A DNA stretch of 64,000 nt from an uncultured Lachnospiraceae bacterium (GCA_948794795.1 CAQGLR010000001.1:124001-188000), one strand, 5' to 3'. Counted from the stretch's first letter, positions 43,796 through 53,625 are shown. Notes: generated by a model from the sequence alone, not told the origin. Translations and numbers: made by a program.

Positions 43796-45853
43796 ATGGA
43801 TAAATACTTATTTATAGCAGAGAAACCAAGCGTTGCCAAGGAGTTTGCCAAAGTCCTTGGCGTGCAGGGCAGCCAGGGAAAAGGTTATCTTGAATCAGGG
43901 AAATATGTTGTAACGTGGTGTGTAGGGCATCTTGTTACAATGAGTTACCCTGATGTATATGACCCTGCATTAAAGAAGTGGTCACTAAGTACACTTCCTT
44001 TCCTGCCAGAGAATTTCCTTTATGAACTTATACCTGATGTAAAAAAGCAGTTTGATATAGTTAAAGACCTTCTTAACAGAGAAGATATAACAAGGATTTA
44101 TGTGTGCACTGATTCAGGGCGTGAAGGTGAATATATTTACAGGCTGGTGGACCAGATGGCAAAAGTCCCTGAAAGCAAAGATAAAAGGCGTGTCTGGATT
44201 GATTCACAGACAGAGGAAGAGATACAGCGTGGCATACGTGAAGCAAAACCTTTGTCTGAATATGACAACCTGTCTTCATCAGCATATCTAAGGGCTAAAG
44301 AAGATTATCTTATGGGCATTAACTTTTCACGTGTACTTTCATTAAAGTATGGGCAGACAGTTATGAATTACCTGAAAAATGGCAAGTGGATATCAATATC
44401 TGTAGGCAGGGTTATGACATGTGTCCTTGGAATGGTAGTAAGGCGTGAGCGTGAGATAAGGAGCTTTGTTAAAACGCCTTTTTACAGGGTAATTGGACAC
44501 TTTACTTATGAAGGCCAGGGACTTGATGGTGAATGGCGTGCTGTAGAAGGGTCAGAGTATTTTAAGTCACCTCTTCTTTATAAAGAAAATGGTTTTAAAA
44601 AAAGAGAAGATGCAGAAAAACTCTGTTTAAGCCTTGGTACAGCAGCACCAGGCAGTGATAATAAAGATATTTTCCCATATACAGGGGAAACGGCTGTTAT
44701 AGAGAAAGCAGAGAGGAAAAAAGAAAAAAAGAATCCTCCACTGCTGTTTAATCTTGCAGAATTACAGAATACATGTTCAAAACTTTTTAAGACAAGCCCT
44801 GATGAAACACTTAAAATTGTACAGGAATTATATGAGAAAAAACTTGTAACCTATCCCAGGACTGATGCAAGGGTACTTTCTACAGCAGTTGCCAAAGAAA
44901 TACATAAAAATATAAAAGGTCTTGTAAATTATAATATTACAAGCCCATATGCACAGCATATCCTGCAAAGTGAAAGTTATAAGGGCATTACAAGCACAAG
45001 GTATGTTAATGATAAACAGATTACAGACCACTATGCAATAATACCTACAGGCCAGGGACTTGGTGCATTAAGAAGCCTGGATACACGGTCTTCACGGGTA
45101 TATGAGGTGATAGTGCGCAGGTTTTTATGTATATTTTACCCTCCTGCAGAGTATATGAAGACATCACTCGTTATAAGACATGGTAAAGAGCTGTTTTTTG
45201 CTAATTTTAAGGTACTTGTAAAACAAGGTTATTTAGAACTTGCAACAGCATCATTTGCAAAAGGTAAGGACAGCACAGATAATAAAAATAATGACAGCAG
45301 TGAAAACCAGGAACAGGAAACATTTGACGAAAACCTTATAAATATGGTAAAACAGCTTAAAAAAGGTATGGAACTTGGATTTGGCAGCACAGAGATAAAA
45401 GAAGGGGAAACATCACCACCTAAACGTTATAATTCAGGTTCAATAATACTTGCAATGGAAAATGCGGGCCAGCTTATAGAAGATGAAGAACTGCGTGCCC
45501 AGATAAAAGGAAGTGGTATTGGCACAAGCGCTACAAGGGCTGAAATATTAAGCAAGCTTGTTAAAATACAATATCTTAAGCTTAATAAAAAAACACAGAT
45601 AATAACACCTGAACTTATTGGTGAGATGGTGTATGATGTTGTCAATGCTTCGATACGCTCACTGCTTAACCCTGAACTTACAGCAAGCTGGGAGCTTGGG
45701 CTGGCACTGGTGGCAGATGGCAGTATTACAGAAGAAGAGTATATGAAGAAACTTGATGACTTTATTATAAGGCGTGTTGAGGGTGTGAAAAATATTAATA
45801 ATTCTTATGCATTAAGGCAATATTTTGACGCAGCAGCAGCATATTATAAATAA
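43796..45853 (+). CDS. topB: DNA topoisomerase III-type enzyme (type IA)
   Basis: The product has 685 residues. An ATG at 43784 is in frame, but GGGGA before 43796 is preferred. The TOPRIM domain shows IAEKPSVAKEF (Glu9) and TDSGREGEYIYR. The catalytic Tyr353 is in VTYPRTDARVL. The segment SGSIILAMENAGQLIEDEE, followed by GIGTSATRAEIL, is typical of TopB. No zinc ribbons are present at the C-terminus. The enzyme decatenates and relaxes negatively supercoiled DNA. Some TopB copies are mobile-element borne, but this one has host-like composition and neighbours. Confidence 0.93.
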   Translation: MDKYLFIAEKPSVAKEFAKVLGVQGSQGKGYLESGKYVVTWCVGHLVTMSYPDVYDPALKKWSLSTLPFLPENFLYELIPDVKKQFDIVKDLLNREDITRIYVCTDSGREGEYIYRLVDQMAKVPESKDKRRVWIDSQTEEEIQRGIREAKPLSEYDNLSSSAYLRAKEDYLMGINFSRVLSLKYGQTVMNYLKNGKWISISVGRVMTCVLGMVVRREREIRSFVKTPFYRVIGHFTYEGQGLDGEWRAVEGSEYFKSPLLYKENGFKKREDAEKLCLSLGTAAPGSDNKDIFPYTGETAVIEKAERKKEKKNPPLLFNLAELQNTCSKLFKTSPDETLKIVQELYEKKLVTYPRTDARVLSTAVAKEIHKNIKGLVNYNITSPYAQHILQSESYKGITSTRYVNDKQITDHYAIIPTGQGLGALRSLDTRSSRVYEVIVRRFLCIFYPPAEYMKTSLVIRHGKELFFANFKVLVKQGYLELATASFAKGKDSTDNKNNDSSENQEQETFDENLINMVKQLKKGMELGFGSTEIKEGETSPPKRYNSGSIILAMENAGQLIEDEELRAQIKGSGIGTSATRAEILSKLVKIQYLKLNKKTQIITPELIGEMVYDVVNASIRSLLNPELTASWELGLALVADGSITEEEYMKKLDDFIIRRVEGVKNINNSYALRQYFDAAAAYYK

Positions 45854-45865
45854 TAAATATATACA

Positions 45866-45920
45866 AGATTTGAGTTTTCCCATTTTTTATTATACAGATG
45901 CTCTGGTGGTTCCAAGATAT
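45866..45920 (+). repeat. Relic end of a palindromic element (copy J)
   Basis: TTTGAGTTTTCCCATTTTTT, then ATTATACAGATGCTCTGG and TTCCAAG, follows the outer arm of copies D and E with substitutions. It sits just behind topB. Confidence 0.5.
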
Positions 45921-45995
45921 CCCTGGACAAATCACAAACAACCCGCCCCGGCTTGGATACGATGTTATTTAGTCCAGCACATCTTCTGCAATATA

Positions 45996-46250
45996 GGTGT
46001 GTGAAAATTAAATGCTTTATAAATTATGTAACTCTGGCAATTCCAAAGTTTTACCCCAGGCAGCACGCTTCCGCTTGGATGAATACGCAATGGTGCATAA
46101 AGCCCCAATGTTTCTGCGAAACAAATGTTTCACAGAAACATTTAATACGGGGCTTAAACACCAGCGTATTCATAACAGCTGCCTTTTGGTAAAACATTTG
46201 GAATTTGCCAGAGTAATATAGTCTTTGTATAAATTTGATTTTCACACACC
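45996..46250 (-). repeat. Palindromic element, copy C (complete)
   Basis: Ends GGTGTGTGAAAAT (45996) and its complement (to 46250) continue as imperfect inverted repeats of about 70 bases through CTCTGGCAATTCCAAA and TTTGGAATTTGCCAGAG. Inside are GTGCATAAAGCCCC and GGGGCTTAAACACC shoulders and a GTTTC/GAAAC-rich apical hairpin. Spurious open frames within it match those in other copies, because the repeat itself is conserved. Confidence 0.8.
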
Positions 46251-46261
46251 CATAAATCCAT

Positions 46262-46360
46262 TGTTTACCAGGGCTGCTTAACTAAATGACATTGTGCCTG
46301 GGATGGGATGTGCAGTGGTGCATAAAACCGTAAATGGGGCTTAAGCACTAAGTAGAAAAT
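46262..46360 (-). repeat. Partial palindromic element, copy K
   Basis: CTTAACTAAATGACAT is shared with the 61580-61600 region. It is followed by a short core GGATGGGATGTGCAGTGGTG, CATAAAACC and GGGGCTTAAGCAC without outer repeats. The rest of the 45854-46527 gap holds copies C and J and nothing coding. Confidence 0.6.
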
Positions 46361-46527
46361 ATATAATATATTTGTTGGCGTTGATACCTGCTATATATTG
46401 TTATAGTTTTTCTTAATGTGGCTGCAATCCCCATTAGCTTTAGGCAATGGGCAGTTTACACTACGGGAGAATATATTGTTTGTGTAAAAAAGGGGGAAAC
46501 TCAAAATATAAGACTGGAGAAATTATT

Positions 46528-47199
46528 ATGTATGATAAATTAAAAAATAGTAAATTATTTAATATGGATGAAACTATAGCAGCTGGGATATTTGAAGATA
46601 CAGAGTTTCCATGGGAAGTTCTTCCCAAGATTAAGGATTTTATAATAGAACTTGGAATGACGCTTAGCCTGGATGAATATAACCTTATAGGTGAAAATAT
46701 ATGGATTGCCAAAAGTGCAGAAGTTGCACCAACAGCGTCTGTTACAGGACCTTGTATTATAGGAAAGGGTACAGAAGTACGCCATTGTGCATTTATAAGG
46801 GGAAATGCTATTGTTGGTGAGAACTGTGTTGTAGGTAACTCCACGGAACTTAAGAATGTACTTCTTTTTAATAATGTCCAGGTTCCACATTATAACTATG
46901 TAGGTGACTCTATACTTGGCTATAAGTCACATATGGGTGCAGGTTCTATTACATCAAATGTAAAATCAGATAAAACTAAAGTTACACTATGGTATGGAGG
47001 AGATAAAATCGGTACAGGGCTTAAGAAAATGGGTGCGGTTCTTGGTAATTTTGTGGAAGTAGGCTGTAACAGTGTATTAAACCCTGGAACTATTGTAGGC
47101 AGCAATACTAATATATATCCACTGTCAATGGTGCGTGGATATGTGCCAGGAGGCAGTATATATAAGAGTAAAGGTGAAATTGTACAAAAAAATTTATAA
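46528..47199 (+). CDS. Left-handed beta-helix (hexapeptide repeat) acyl- or nucleotidyltransferase-like protein
   Basis: The product has 223 residues. CTGGAGA precedes the ATG at 46528, so the longer upstream frame is not used. After an 80-residue helical start come hexapeptide repeats: IWIAKSAEVAPTASVTGPCIIGKG style turns through VGNSTELKN and LGYKSHMGAGSITSN, then VGSNTNIYPLS. This matches the GlmU-like C-terminal acyltransferase group, and members act on UDP-sugars or amino sugars. The exact substrate is unknown. A clear terminator follows. Confidence 0.82.
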   Translation: MYDKLKNSKLFNMDETIAAGIFEDTEFPWEVLPKIKDFIIELGMTLSLDEYNLIGENIWIAKSAEVAPTASVTGPCIIGKGTEVRHCAFIRGNAIVGENCVVGNSTELKNVLLFNNVQVPHYNYVGDSILGYKSHMGAGSITSNVKSDKTKVTLWYGGDKIGTGLKKMGAVLGNFVEVGCNSVLNPGTIVGSNTNIYPLSMVRGYVPGGSIYKSKGEIVQKNL

Positions 47200-47220
47200 A
47201 AATAATTTTTAGTAAGTGTT

Positions 47221-47254
47221 GCCAAGCGGATTGTGAATATCCGCTTGGCTTTTC
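47221..47254 (+). terminator. Intrinsic terminator
   Basis: GCCAAGCGGAT (47221-47231) pairs perfectly with ATCCGCTTGGC (47239-47249), followed by TTTTC. Confidence 0.88.
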
Positions 47255-47283
47255 AAACATTTATAACTTTGCCATTTACAGTA

Positions 47284-47396
47284 TTTGAGTTTCCCCATTT
47301 TTAAAATTACACAAAGATTATATAACTCTGGCAAATTCCAAATGTTTTACCATAAAGCAGCTGTTTGGGGGCTTTATGTACCACTGCATATGGTTT
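47284..47396 (+). repeat. Palindromic element, copy D (internally deleted)
   Basis: The outer arm TTTGAGTTTCCCCATTTTT, ACACAAAGATTATATAACTC and TGGCAAATTCCAAATG matches copy E very closely. It passes through GCAGCTGTTTGGGGGC straight into CTTTATGTACCACTGC, so the apical hairpin is missing, and the second outer arm is lost. Confidence 0.7.
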
Positions 47397-47501
47397 ATAA
47401 ATTTTTGTTGTATTATTTAGCTTGATTATGTATAATAAAATTGTTAAGAAAATCTTAAAATTTTAAATTATGAACAAATTATACGATATCGGAGTGGAAA
47501 A

Positions 47502-49469
47502 ATGAATATAATATCAAAAATTTTGACGCCAGTAAAAAGGGTGGTGCTTAATACATCAACATGCAGTGAAGGCAGATTTACTAAAGAAGCAAGGAAGTTT
47601 CCATATAAGAAAGATATGTTAGTTAATTCTTATGATACTAACCTTGAAAATAAAGTAGAACCTCCTGCATTTTTGACGTATTGCAAGGAAAAAATGTTAG
47701 AATCAATATTTAATAAGGCTGAATACAGTTTTGACAATATCCTTGTAATTAATAATCCATACAAGGTTTCACCTTTGTCTGCATTAATGGTATTTAATAC
47801 TAAAAAGAAATGTAAAGTTGAATATACCATTAAAGGGCACAATGGCTCAGAAGACTATACCAGGTGTGATGAAACACTTGGAAATTTCCACAGGGTAGCG
47901 GTACTTGGGCTTTATGAAGGACGTTTTAACCCAGTAAAAGTACGTCTTATTGATGAAGATGGCAATATTATTGCTTCAAAGAATATTAAAATAAAGACAC
48001 CAGTATTAAATAAACCTGTCCATGACTGTGTTAAGATTACAAAAAGCAAAAGGCCGTTTGGTGGCGGTTTTATGTTTGTTTCAGGAGGATACCAGGGCGG
48101 TGTATATGCATTTGATACAAAAGGAAATATAAGGTTTGCGTTAAACAGGGGACCACAATATTATGGCGTATATCTTTTCAGTGATGGCAGGTTTCTCTTT
48201 CCTGAAAGGAATATGCGTATTCCTGCATATGGTAATGCACATACAGTTATTACACATGAGATGGACATGCTTGGCAGGGTTTACTGTACTTACCACCAGA
48301 AGAAAGGAATGCACCACTGGGCTATAGAAAAAGAGCCAGGCGGCAATATACTTGGCCTGTCAAGTTCAATGCATGATACTTATATGGAGAATGCAATTGT
48401 GGAGATTGACCGCAAAACTGGTGAAACTATATATGAGCTTAGTATGAATGATTTATTTGATGATACCTATAAAACAAGGAATGACTGGGCTCATATTAAC
48501 TCAATAGATTATATACCAGCAGAAGGCACAGTTGTTATTTCCATGAGGAATGTCCATACAATAGCAAAAATACACCTTGAGAAGAGGGAAATTGTATGGC
48601 TTATTGCCAAGCCTAAGTTTTATAAAGGAACTAATGTTGAAGACAAGGTATTAAAACCAGTAGGTGAACATAACTGGTTCTTCCAGCAGCACGGAATACA
48701 GATTGTACATGATGAAACAGATAATGACCCATATACCCTGCGTCTTATGCTTTTTGACAACCATACAGCCAACAGAAGGCCTGTTAAATGGTTTGATGGT
48801 GAAGAAAAGTCATATGTAAACTTTTATACAGTAGATGAGAAGAAAAGGACTGTAAGACAGGACAACCGTTTTGAAACACCTCTAAGCATAACACGTTCAA
48901 ATAGTGAGTATGACCCGGATAACAGGGTAGTAAGGGCTATGTGTGCGCACTTTAAGCCGCCTGTAGACGGATATAATGCTAAGATATATGAATTTGACTA
49001 TGATACAAAGGAATGTATTAATGAAATATCATGTGTGACAGATTATTTTTCAGCACATACATTTGATTTCAATATACCTGCAATGTCAAAACCACTGCCA
49101 GAAGGCAATATGATGCTTGGAAGCCTTGTGCCTCCAGTAAAGCTTGAAAATATGCCATATGAGCTTGAAAAGGCAGAGATTATGACACATGAAGTTTCAG
49201 AAGCACTTAAGTTCCGCAGGTATGGTGATTTAATACAAGTTTATGCTGTAGACCATGACCTTGAGAAAATATATTTATATAATAACGATACAACTTATGT
49301 CCAGGATTTTACAAATACTACACAGCCGCTTAAAGTATTTAAAACACAGACATACTTTGTAAGCATGCCATTAAATGACATACCAGCAGGCTCTTATAAG
49401 CTTGCAGTACAATATTTGTCCAAGACATATAAGACAGATTATACTGTAGCATTTGGTAAAAGGGAGTAG
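47502..49469 (+). CDS. Aryl-sulfate sulfotransferase (ASST family) without signal peptide
   Basis: The product has 655 residues. An N-terminal Ig-like domain (about 60-165) precedes a six-bladed propeller. Residues aligning in order with the E. coli AssT active site are His247 (GNAHTV), His331 (DWAHINS), Arg349 (SMRNVHT) and His397 (FQQHG), so PAPS-independent transfer of sulfate between phenolic compounds is expected. E. coli AssT is periplasmic, but no signal peptide is visible here, suggesting a cytosolic or unusually exported enzyme. The secreted fucosidase gene starts five bases later and is co-transcribed. GGAGTGG precedes the ATG. Confidence 0.85.
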   Translation: MNIISKILTPVKRVVLNTSTCSEGRFTKEARKFPYKKDMLVNSYDTNLENKVEPPAFLTYCKEKMLESIFNKAEYSFDNILVINNPYKVSPLSALMVFNTKKKCKVEYTIKGHNGSEDYTRCDETLGNFHRVAVLGLYEGRFNPVKVRLIDEDGNIIASKNIKIKTPVLNKPVHDCVKITKSKRPFGGGFMFVSGGYQGGVYAFDTKGNIRFALNRGPQYYGVYLFSDGRFLFPERNMRIPAYGNAHTVITHEMDMLGRVYCTYHQKKGMHHWAIEKEPGGNILGLSSSMHDTYMENAIVEIDRKTGETIYELSMNDLFDDTYKTRNDWAHINSIDYIPAEGTVVISMRNVHTIAKIHLEKREIVWLIAKPKFYKGTNVEDKVLKPVGEHNWFFQQHGIQIVHDETDNDPYTLRLMLFDNHTANRRPVKWFDGEEKSYVNFYTVDEKKRTVRQDNRFETPLSITRSNSEYDPDNRVVRAMCAHFKPPVDGYNAKIYEFDYDTKECINEISCVTDYFSAHTFDFNIPAMSKPLPEGNMMLGSLVPPVKLENMPYELEKAEIMTHEVSEALKFRRYGDLIQVYAVDHDLEKIYLYNNDTTYVQDFTNTTQPLKVFKTQTYFVSMPLNDIPAGSYKLAVQYLSKTYKTDYTVAFGKRE

Positions 49470-49473
49470 ATTT

Positions 49474-50814
49474 ATGAAGAAAGTATTAACATTATTTTTA
49501 ACTTTTATTCTTATATTACAGGCAGTTTTTACAGTGCCTGTACAGTCTGCAGCTTATGATATACCTTCTAATATGGATTGGTGGGCAGACAGCCATTTTG
49601 GCATGTTTATACATCTGGGTGCTTATTCTTATTATGGCCAGGGTGAATGGGCTATGAGTGAACAGAATATATCTAAAAAAGAATACCAGGAAAATATAGC
49701 ATCAAAATTTAATCCAGAATCATTTGATGCAAAAACAATTGTTGATTATGCATGTAAAGCAGGGATGAAATATATAGTCATAACTGCAAAACACCATGAA
49801 GGGCTTGCAATGTGGGATACGCAAGTAGAAAGTTTTAAAGATTATACAGGAACAAAACTGTTTAGTTTACAACAATATACACCATTTGGCAGGACTGGAC
49901 GGGATATCCTTATGGAGCTTAAAGAGGCATGTGATGCTGCTGGAATTAAGTTTGGGCTGTATTATTCTATTATTGACTGGAACCATCCTTCACAGGAGAC
50001 TGGAACCAGTTTTACAACAATGGCTTCAATGGAAGCACGTGCAAATTATATAAAAGACATGAAAGCACAGTTAAATGAACTGGTCAGGCGTTATAATCCT
50101 TCAGTCATGTGGTTTGATGGTGACTGGACTTACAATAATAAAGAGGCAACCCTTGAATCATGGTGGACAGAACAGGACGGAAAAGATTTGTATAACTACA
50201 TGAAAGAGTTAAAGCCAGATATTATTGTAAATGAAAGGGTATGCCGTGGATATGGCCTTGGTGATTTTGAGTGTCCGGAGCAGAGAGTTCCAATAAAAGC
50301 ACCATCACGTTTGTGGGAAACATGCCAGACTATGAATTATGCATGGGGATATAAAGAATCATGTGAGAAGACATACCGTGAAATAAAATATATACTGCGT
50401 GAATTTGTAACAGCTGTTTCAAGAGGTGGCAACTATCTTTTAAATATTGGGCCAAAAGGTGATGGAACAATGACAGGTGGCAGTAAGAAAATCCTTAATA
50501 ATATTGGTAAATGGATGGATATATATAGTGACAGTATTTATGGTACTGTAAAAAGCCCGTTTGGGAAAGAACCTGGATGGGGAGTCTATACCCAAAAGGA
50601 CAAAAACGTTTATGCACATGTTTTTAAATGGTCTAAGAACAGGCAGCTTAAAATAAAGTGTTATAAAAACAAGAAACCATCAGGCGTACGTTTAAATAAT
50701 TCTTCTGGAAAGAAATTAAAATTCAGTATAAAGAATAATAATATAATAGTAAAACTTCCTGAGAAAGCACCAGATAAAAGGGATACAGTAATTGTAACAG
50801 AGTATAAAAATTAA
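49474..50814 (+). CDS. Secreted alpha-L-fucosidase, GH29
   Basis: The product has 446 residues. AAAGGGAG at 49459-49466 fixes the ATG at 49474. A signal peptide (KKVLTLFLTFILILQAVFTV, cut near VQSAA) sends it outside. GH29 motifs are WWADSHFGMFIHLGAYS, ITAKHHEGLAMWDT, the nucleophile Asp215 in VMWFDGDW and the late GGNYLLNIGPKGDG. A C-terminal beta-rich domain (about 360-446) closes the chain. It removes alpha-L-fucose from mucin or other host or plant glycans. Pairing with the sulfotransferase is unusual and may relate to sulfated, fucosylated glycans. Confidence 0.92.
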   Translation: MKKVLTLFLTFILILQAVFTVPVQSAAYDIPSNMDWWADSHFGMFIHLGAYSYYGQGEWAMSEQNISKKEYQENIASKFNPESFDAKTIVDYACKAGMKYIVITAKHHEGLAMWDTQVESFKDYTGTKLFSLQQYTPFGRTGRDILMELKEACDAAGIKFGLYYSIIDWNHPSQETGTSFTTMASMEARANYIKDMKAQLNELVRRYNPSVMWFDGDWTYNNKEATLESWWTEQDGKDLYNYMKELKPDIIVNERVCRGYGLGDFECPEQRVPIKAPSRLWETCQTMNYAWGYKESCEKTYREIKYILREFVTAVSRGGNYLLNIGPKGDGTMTGGSKKILNNIGKWMDIYSDSIYGTVKSPFGKEPGWGVYTQKDKNVYAHVFKWSKNRQLKIKCYKNKKPSGVRLNNSSGKKLKFSIKNNNIIVKLPEKAPDKRDTVIVTEYKN

Positions 50815-50852
50815 TAGTAATTGTATAAAACCAGATATTACCACATAACTTT

Positions 50853-50899
50853 AGCTTCTTGCGGACAGGCATGTTATGCCTGCCTGTCTGCAAGAAGCT
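50853..50899. terminator. Bidirectional terminator between the fucosidase gene and prs
   Basis: AGCTTCTTGCGGACAGGCA (50853-50871) pairs, with one mismatch, with TGCCTGTCTGCAAGAAGCT (50881-50899), followed by TTTTG on the plus strand. The stem overlaps the last codons and stop of prs. Confidence 0.85.
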
Positions 50900-52043
50900 T
50901 TTGTATTCTTTCTGTTGCGTCTATAATATCATTAACACTTATATCATGGTTTAATGTATCAATAATAAGTGCAATATAACTGCTTAAATCTACGTTGTGG
51001 TAATAAGGTTTGTTCTTTATTTCTTCTGGGCAGTAACACAAGTTTGTTGTGTATATTTCATCAAATATATTTTGCCTGTATGCTTTGTCTATTTCATCTA
51101 TGCCATGCGAGAAAAGACCAAAGGTTGCACAAATAATTATTTTGTGTACTTTTCTTTTCCTTAATTCTTTAGCAACTTCAAACGCAGTATGTCCAGAAGC
51201 TATCATATCATCTATAATTACCACATCTTTGCCAGTAACATTATTTCCAAGGAATTCAAATGAAACTAAAGGATGTGCACCATCTATAAGCTTTGAATAG
51301 TCATATCTTTTATAAAACATGCCCATGTCAACACCAAGAAGGCTTGCATAATATACAGCCCTGCGCATACCACCTTCATCAGGGCTTATTACCATAAGGT
51401 GTTCTTTATCTGCCTTCATTCCAGGATTATTTTCAAGAACTGTGCTTATAAACTGGTAAGAAGTAAAAAAGTTTTCAAAGCCGTTTATTGGTATTGCGTT
51501 CTGTACCCTGTTATCGTGGGCATCAAATGTTATAATTGTATCAACTCCCATTGCCGCCAGCTCCTGCAGTGCCTGGGCGCAGTCAAGTGATTCATTGACA
51601 ATGCGTATATGCTGGCGTCCCTCATACAGGTATGGCATAATCACAGTTATACGCCTTGGCTGTCCGCTGCAGGCCATTATAACACGCTTAATATCCATAA
51701 AATAATCATCTGGTGACATATGTGACTGGCTGCCACGCATAGTATATGACTGGCTGTAGTTCATTACATCTGCAATTATAAAAAGGTCTGTACCACGTAT
51801 AGATGTATTTATAACAGCTTTTCCTTCACCTGTTCCAAACCTTGGACATTCAAATGGTACAAGATATGTATCTGAATCAAATCCTGACATTTTAAAAGCA
51901 GGTTTTTCTTCATTACGAAGAGCATCTTTCCTGCGCATAGTAATTTTATGGTCAATTTTTTTGCCTATTTCTTCACAATTTCCTATAGCTATTATTTTAA
52001 GTGGTGCAAAAGGCATAGATTCATTAAATTTTGCGTTTGACAT
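50874..52043 (-). CDS. prs: Ribose-phosphate pyrophosphokinase (PRPP synthetase)
   Basis: The product has 389 residues. The frame opens 22 codons earlier, but GGAGGTTACT directly before the ATG at 52043 (MSNAKFNE) fixes the start. The catalytic region carries FDAHDN, VISPDEGGMRRA and the PRPP loop VVIIDDMIASGHTA. It makes PRPP from ribose-5-phosphate and ATP for nucleotides, His and Trp. The protein is longer than the standard 315 residues, belonging to a Clostridia subgroup with an extended N-terminal part and loops. Copy E lies between its start and the following divergent gene. Confidence 0.93.
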   Translation of the reverse strand: MSNAKFNESMPFAPLKIIAIGNCEEIGKKIDHKITMRRKDALRNEEKPAFKMSGFDSDTYLVPFECPRFGTGEGKAVINTSIRGTDLFIIADVMNYSQSYTMRGSQSHMSPDDYFMDIKRVIMACSGQPRRITVIMPYLYEGRQHIRIVNESLDCAQALQELAAMGVDTIITFDAHDNRVQNAIPINGFENFFTSYQFISTVLENNPGMKADKEHLMVISPDEGGMRRAVYYASLLGVDMGMFYKRYDYSKLIDGAHPLVSFEFLGNNVTGKDVVIIDDMIASGHTAFEVAKELRKRKVHKIIICATFGLFSHGIDEIDKAYRQNIFDEIYTTNLCYCPEEIKNKPYYHNVDLSSYIALIIDTLNHDISVNDIIDATERIQKLLADRQA

Positions 52044-52117
52044 AGTAACCTCCATTCCAAATATAAATCTGCCTGCTAAAATAATACCTGTTTTTTTAGA
52101 TATAGTCAATATAACCT

Positions 52118-52372
52118 GTTTTTTAAGTTTCCCTATTTTTAAAATTACACAAAGACTATATTACTCTGGCAAATTCCAAATGTTTTACTATAAGGCAGCT
52201 GTTATGGGGGCGCTGGTGCTTAAGCCACGTCTTAAATGTTTCGCAGAAACATTGGGGCTTTATGCACCACTGCGCATCCCATTCAAACGCAAGTGGGCTG
52301 CCGATAGTAAAACTTTGGAATTGCCAGAGCCAAAATACTTGTGTATTAAAAAAAATTGTGAAGTTTTATTGA
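52118..52372 (+). repeat. Palindromic element, copy E
   Basis: The left outer arm (AAGTTTCCCTATTTTTAAAA, ACACAAAGACTATATTACTC, TGGCAAATTCCAAATG) and right outer arm (TTTGGAATTGCCAGAGCC onwards) form imperfect inverted repeats. The core holds GCGCTGGTGCTTAAGCC, an apical AATGTTTCGCAGAAACATT hairpin and GGGGCTTTATGCACCACTGC. It separates the divergent genes prs and the foldase. Confidence 0.8.
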
Positions 52373-52452
52373 AATAGCTTTATTTTTTTTCTAGTTTGTG
52401 GTATAAAGGAGAATGTTGTATTATAAATGTTAATTGATTTGGAGGAATTATT

Positions 52453-53586
52453 TTGAGAAAGTATAGTAAATTTTTGGCACTAGCATTGTGTACTACCATA
52501 GCATTATCATTTACAGGCTGTGGAAACAAGGCGGATACAAACAGTAAAGAAAATGATAGCAGTACAAGTGAAGATAAGACAGAAAATAAAAAGGAAGAGG
52601 AAGAGATAGACGAGAACGTTGATTACTCTGCTTATATTAAACTGGGAGATTACTCTTCAATAGAACTAAATAAAAGTGATATTGACAGCAAAACAGAATT
52701 ACTGGTTACATCTAATATAAAGAAAACTGATGATTTTAAAAAGGTTAAAAAGGGAACTGTCAAAGAAGGTGACATGCTCAATATCTATTATGTAGGCAAA
52801 ATAGATGGCAAAGAATTTGAAGGAGGTTCATGTAAAAAGAAAGATTCACCAGAAGGATATAACCTGGAGATTGGTTCAGGTGGTTTTATTGATGGGTTTG
52901 AAGATGGCTTAATTGGTAAAAAGATTGGGGAAAAATGTGACTTAAATATAAAATTCCCTGACAGTTATCCAAATAATCCAGACCTTGAGGGGAAACCGGT
53001 TGTATTTACAGTAACTATTAATTATAGAGCTGAATGGCCAGAGCTTTCAGATAAATTTGTAGAAGACAACTTTAAGGATTTCTACAAAGGTTATAAAAAC
53101 ACAGCAGAAGACTATACTAAATATATACGTGACAGTGTAGTTATGGATATGGCATGGGAAAATGTGTATACTGCTTCAGAAATCAATGATTATCCAGAAG
53201 ACCTGCTTAAACAGGTGAAGAAACAATACAGGACACCAGTTGAATATTACCTGGAACAGCAGGGTGTTACATTGGAAGGTTATTTAGCAATGCAGAGCAT
53301 GACAGCAGAAGATTTTGACAATCAAGTAGAAACAAGTGCAAAGAGTGACCTTGGCAAAAGAATGGTTTTTAATACAATAGCACATAAGGAAAATATAGCT
53401 ATTGGTGAAGATGAGTTTAAAGAAGTCCTTGATATGTATCTTAAGGAATATTCTGTAGAAAGCCAGGATGAACTTGATAAGCTTTTTGAGGAATATTATG
53501 GAAGTAAGTCAGAAAGCATTATAAATAATGAGGTATTATATAAAAAGGTTAATGAATTCCTTGCTACAAAAGTAAAAGAAAAATAA
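52453..53586 (+). CDS. Trigger-factor-like lipoprotein with FKBP peptidyl-prolyl isomerase domain
   Basis: The product has 377 residues, with a TTG start codon behind a strong GGAGGAA site. A signal peptide ends in the lipobox SFTGC, then an acidic/Lys-rich linker (about 25-55). The FKBP domain (about 95-195) shows GDMLNIYYVGKIDGKEFEGG, GSGGFIDGFEDGLIG and the LEGKPVVFTVTI strand. The last 170 residues resemble the trigger-factor C-terminal chaperone arms (ELSDKFVEDNF). It lacks the ribosome-binding domain of cytosolic Tig and would fold exported proteins at the outer face of the membrane. der follows by 39 bases. Confidence 0.9.
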   Translation: MRKYSKFLALALCTTIALSFTGCGNKADTNSKENDSSTSEDKTENKKEEEEIDENVDYSAYIKLGDYSSIELNKSDIDSKTELLVTSNIKKTDDFKKVKKGTVKEGDMLNIYYVGKIDGKEFEGGSCKKKDSPEGYNLEIGSGGFIDGFEDGLIGKKIGEKCDLNIKFPDSYPNNPDLEGKPVVFTVTINYRAEWPELSDKFVEDNFKDFYKGYKNTAEDYTKYIRDSVVMDMAWENVYTASEINDYPEDLLKQVKKQYRTPVEYYLEQQGVTLEGYLAMQSMTAEDFDNQVETSAKSDLGKRMVFNTIAHKENIAIGEDEFKEVLDMYLKEYSVESQDELDKLFEEYYGSKSESIINNEVLYKKVNEFLATKVKEK

Positions 53587-53625
53587 CTTAAGTAAGATAA
53601 TGTGTACAGGTTATAGAAAGGCACG

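Noticed and set aside
46051..46245. Open frames beginning MKIKFIQRLYYSGKFQMFY in copy C, and nearly the same in copy G (61276-61554, minus strand)
   Set aside because: The similarity is due to the shared DNA repeat rather than a gene family. The frames are read through hairpin arms and differ in length and ends between copies.
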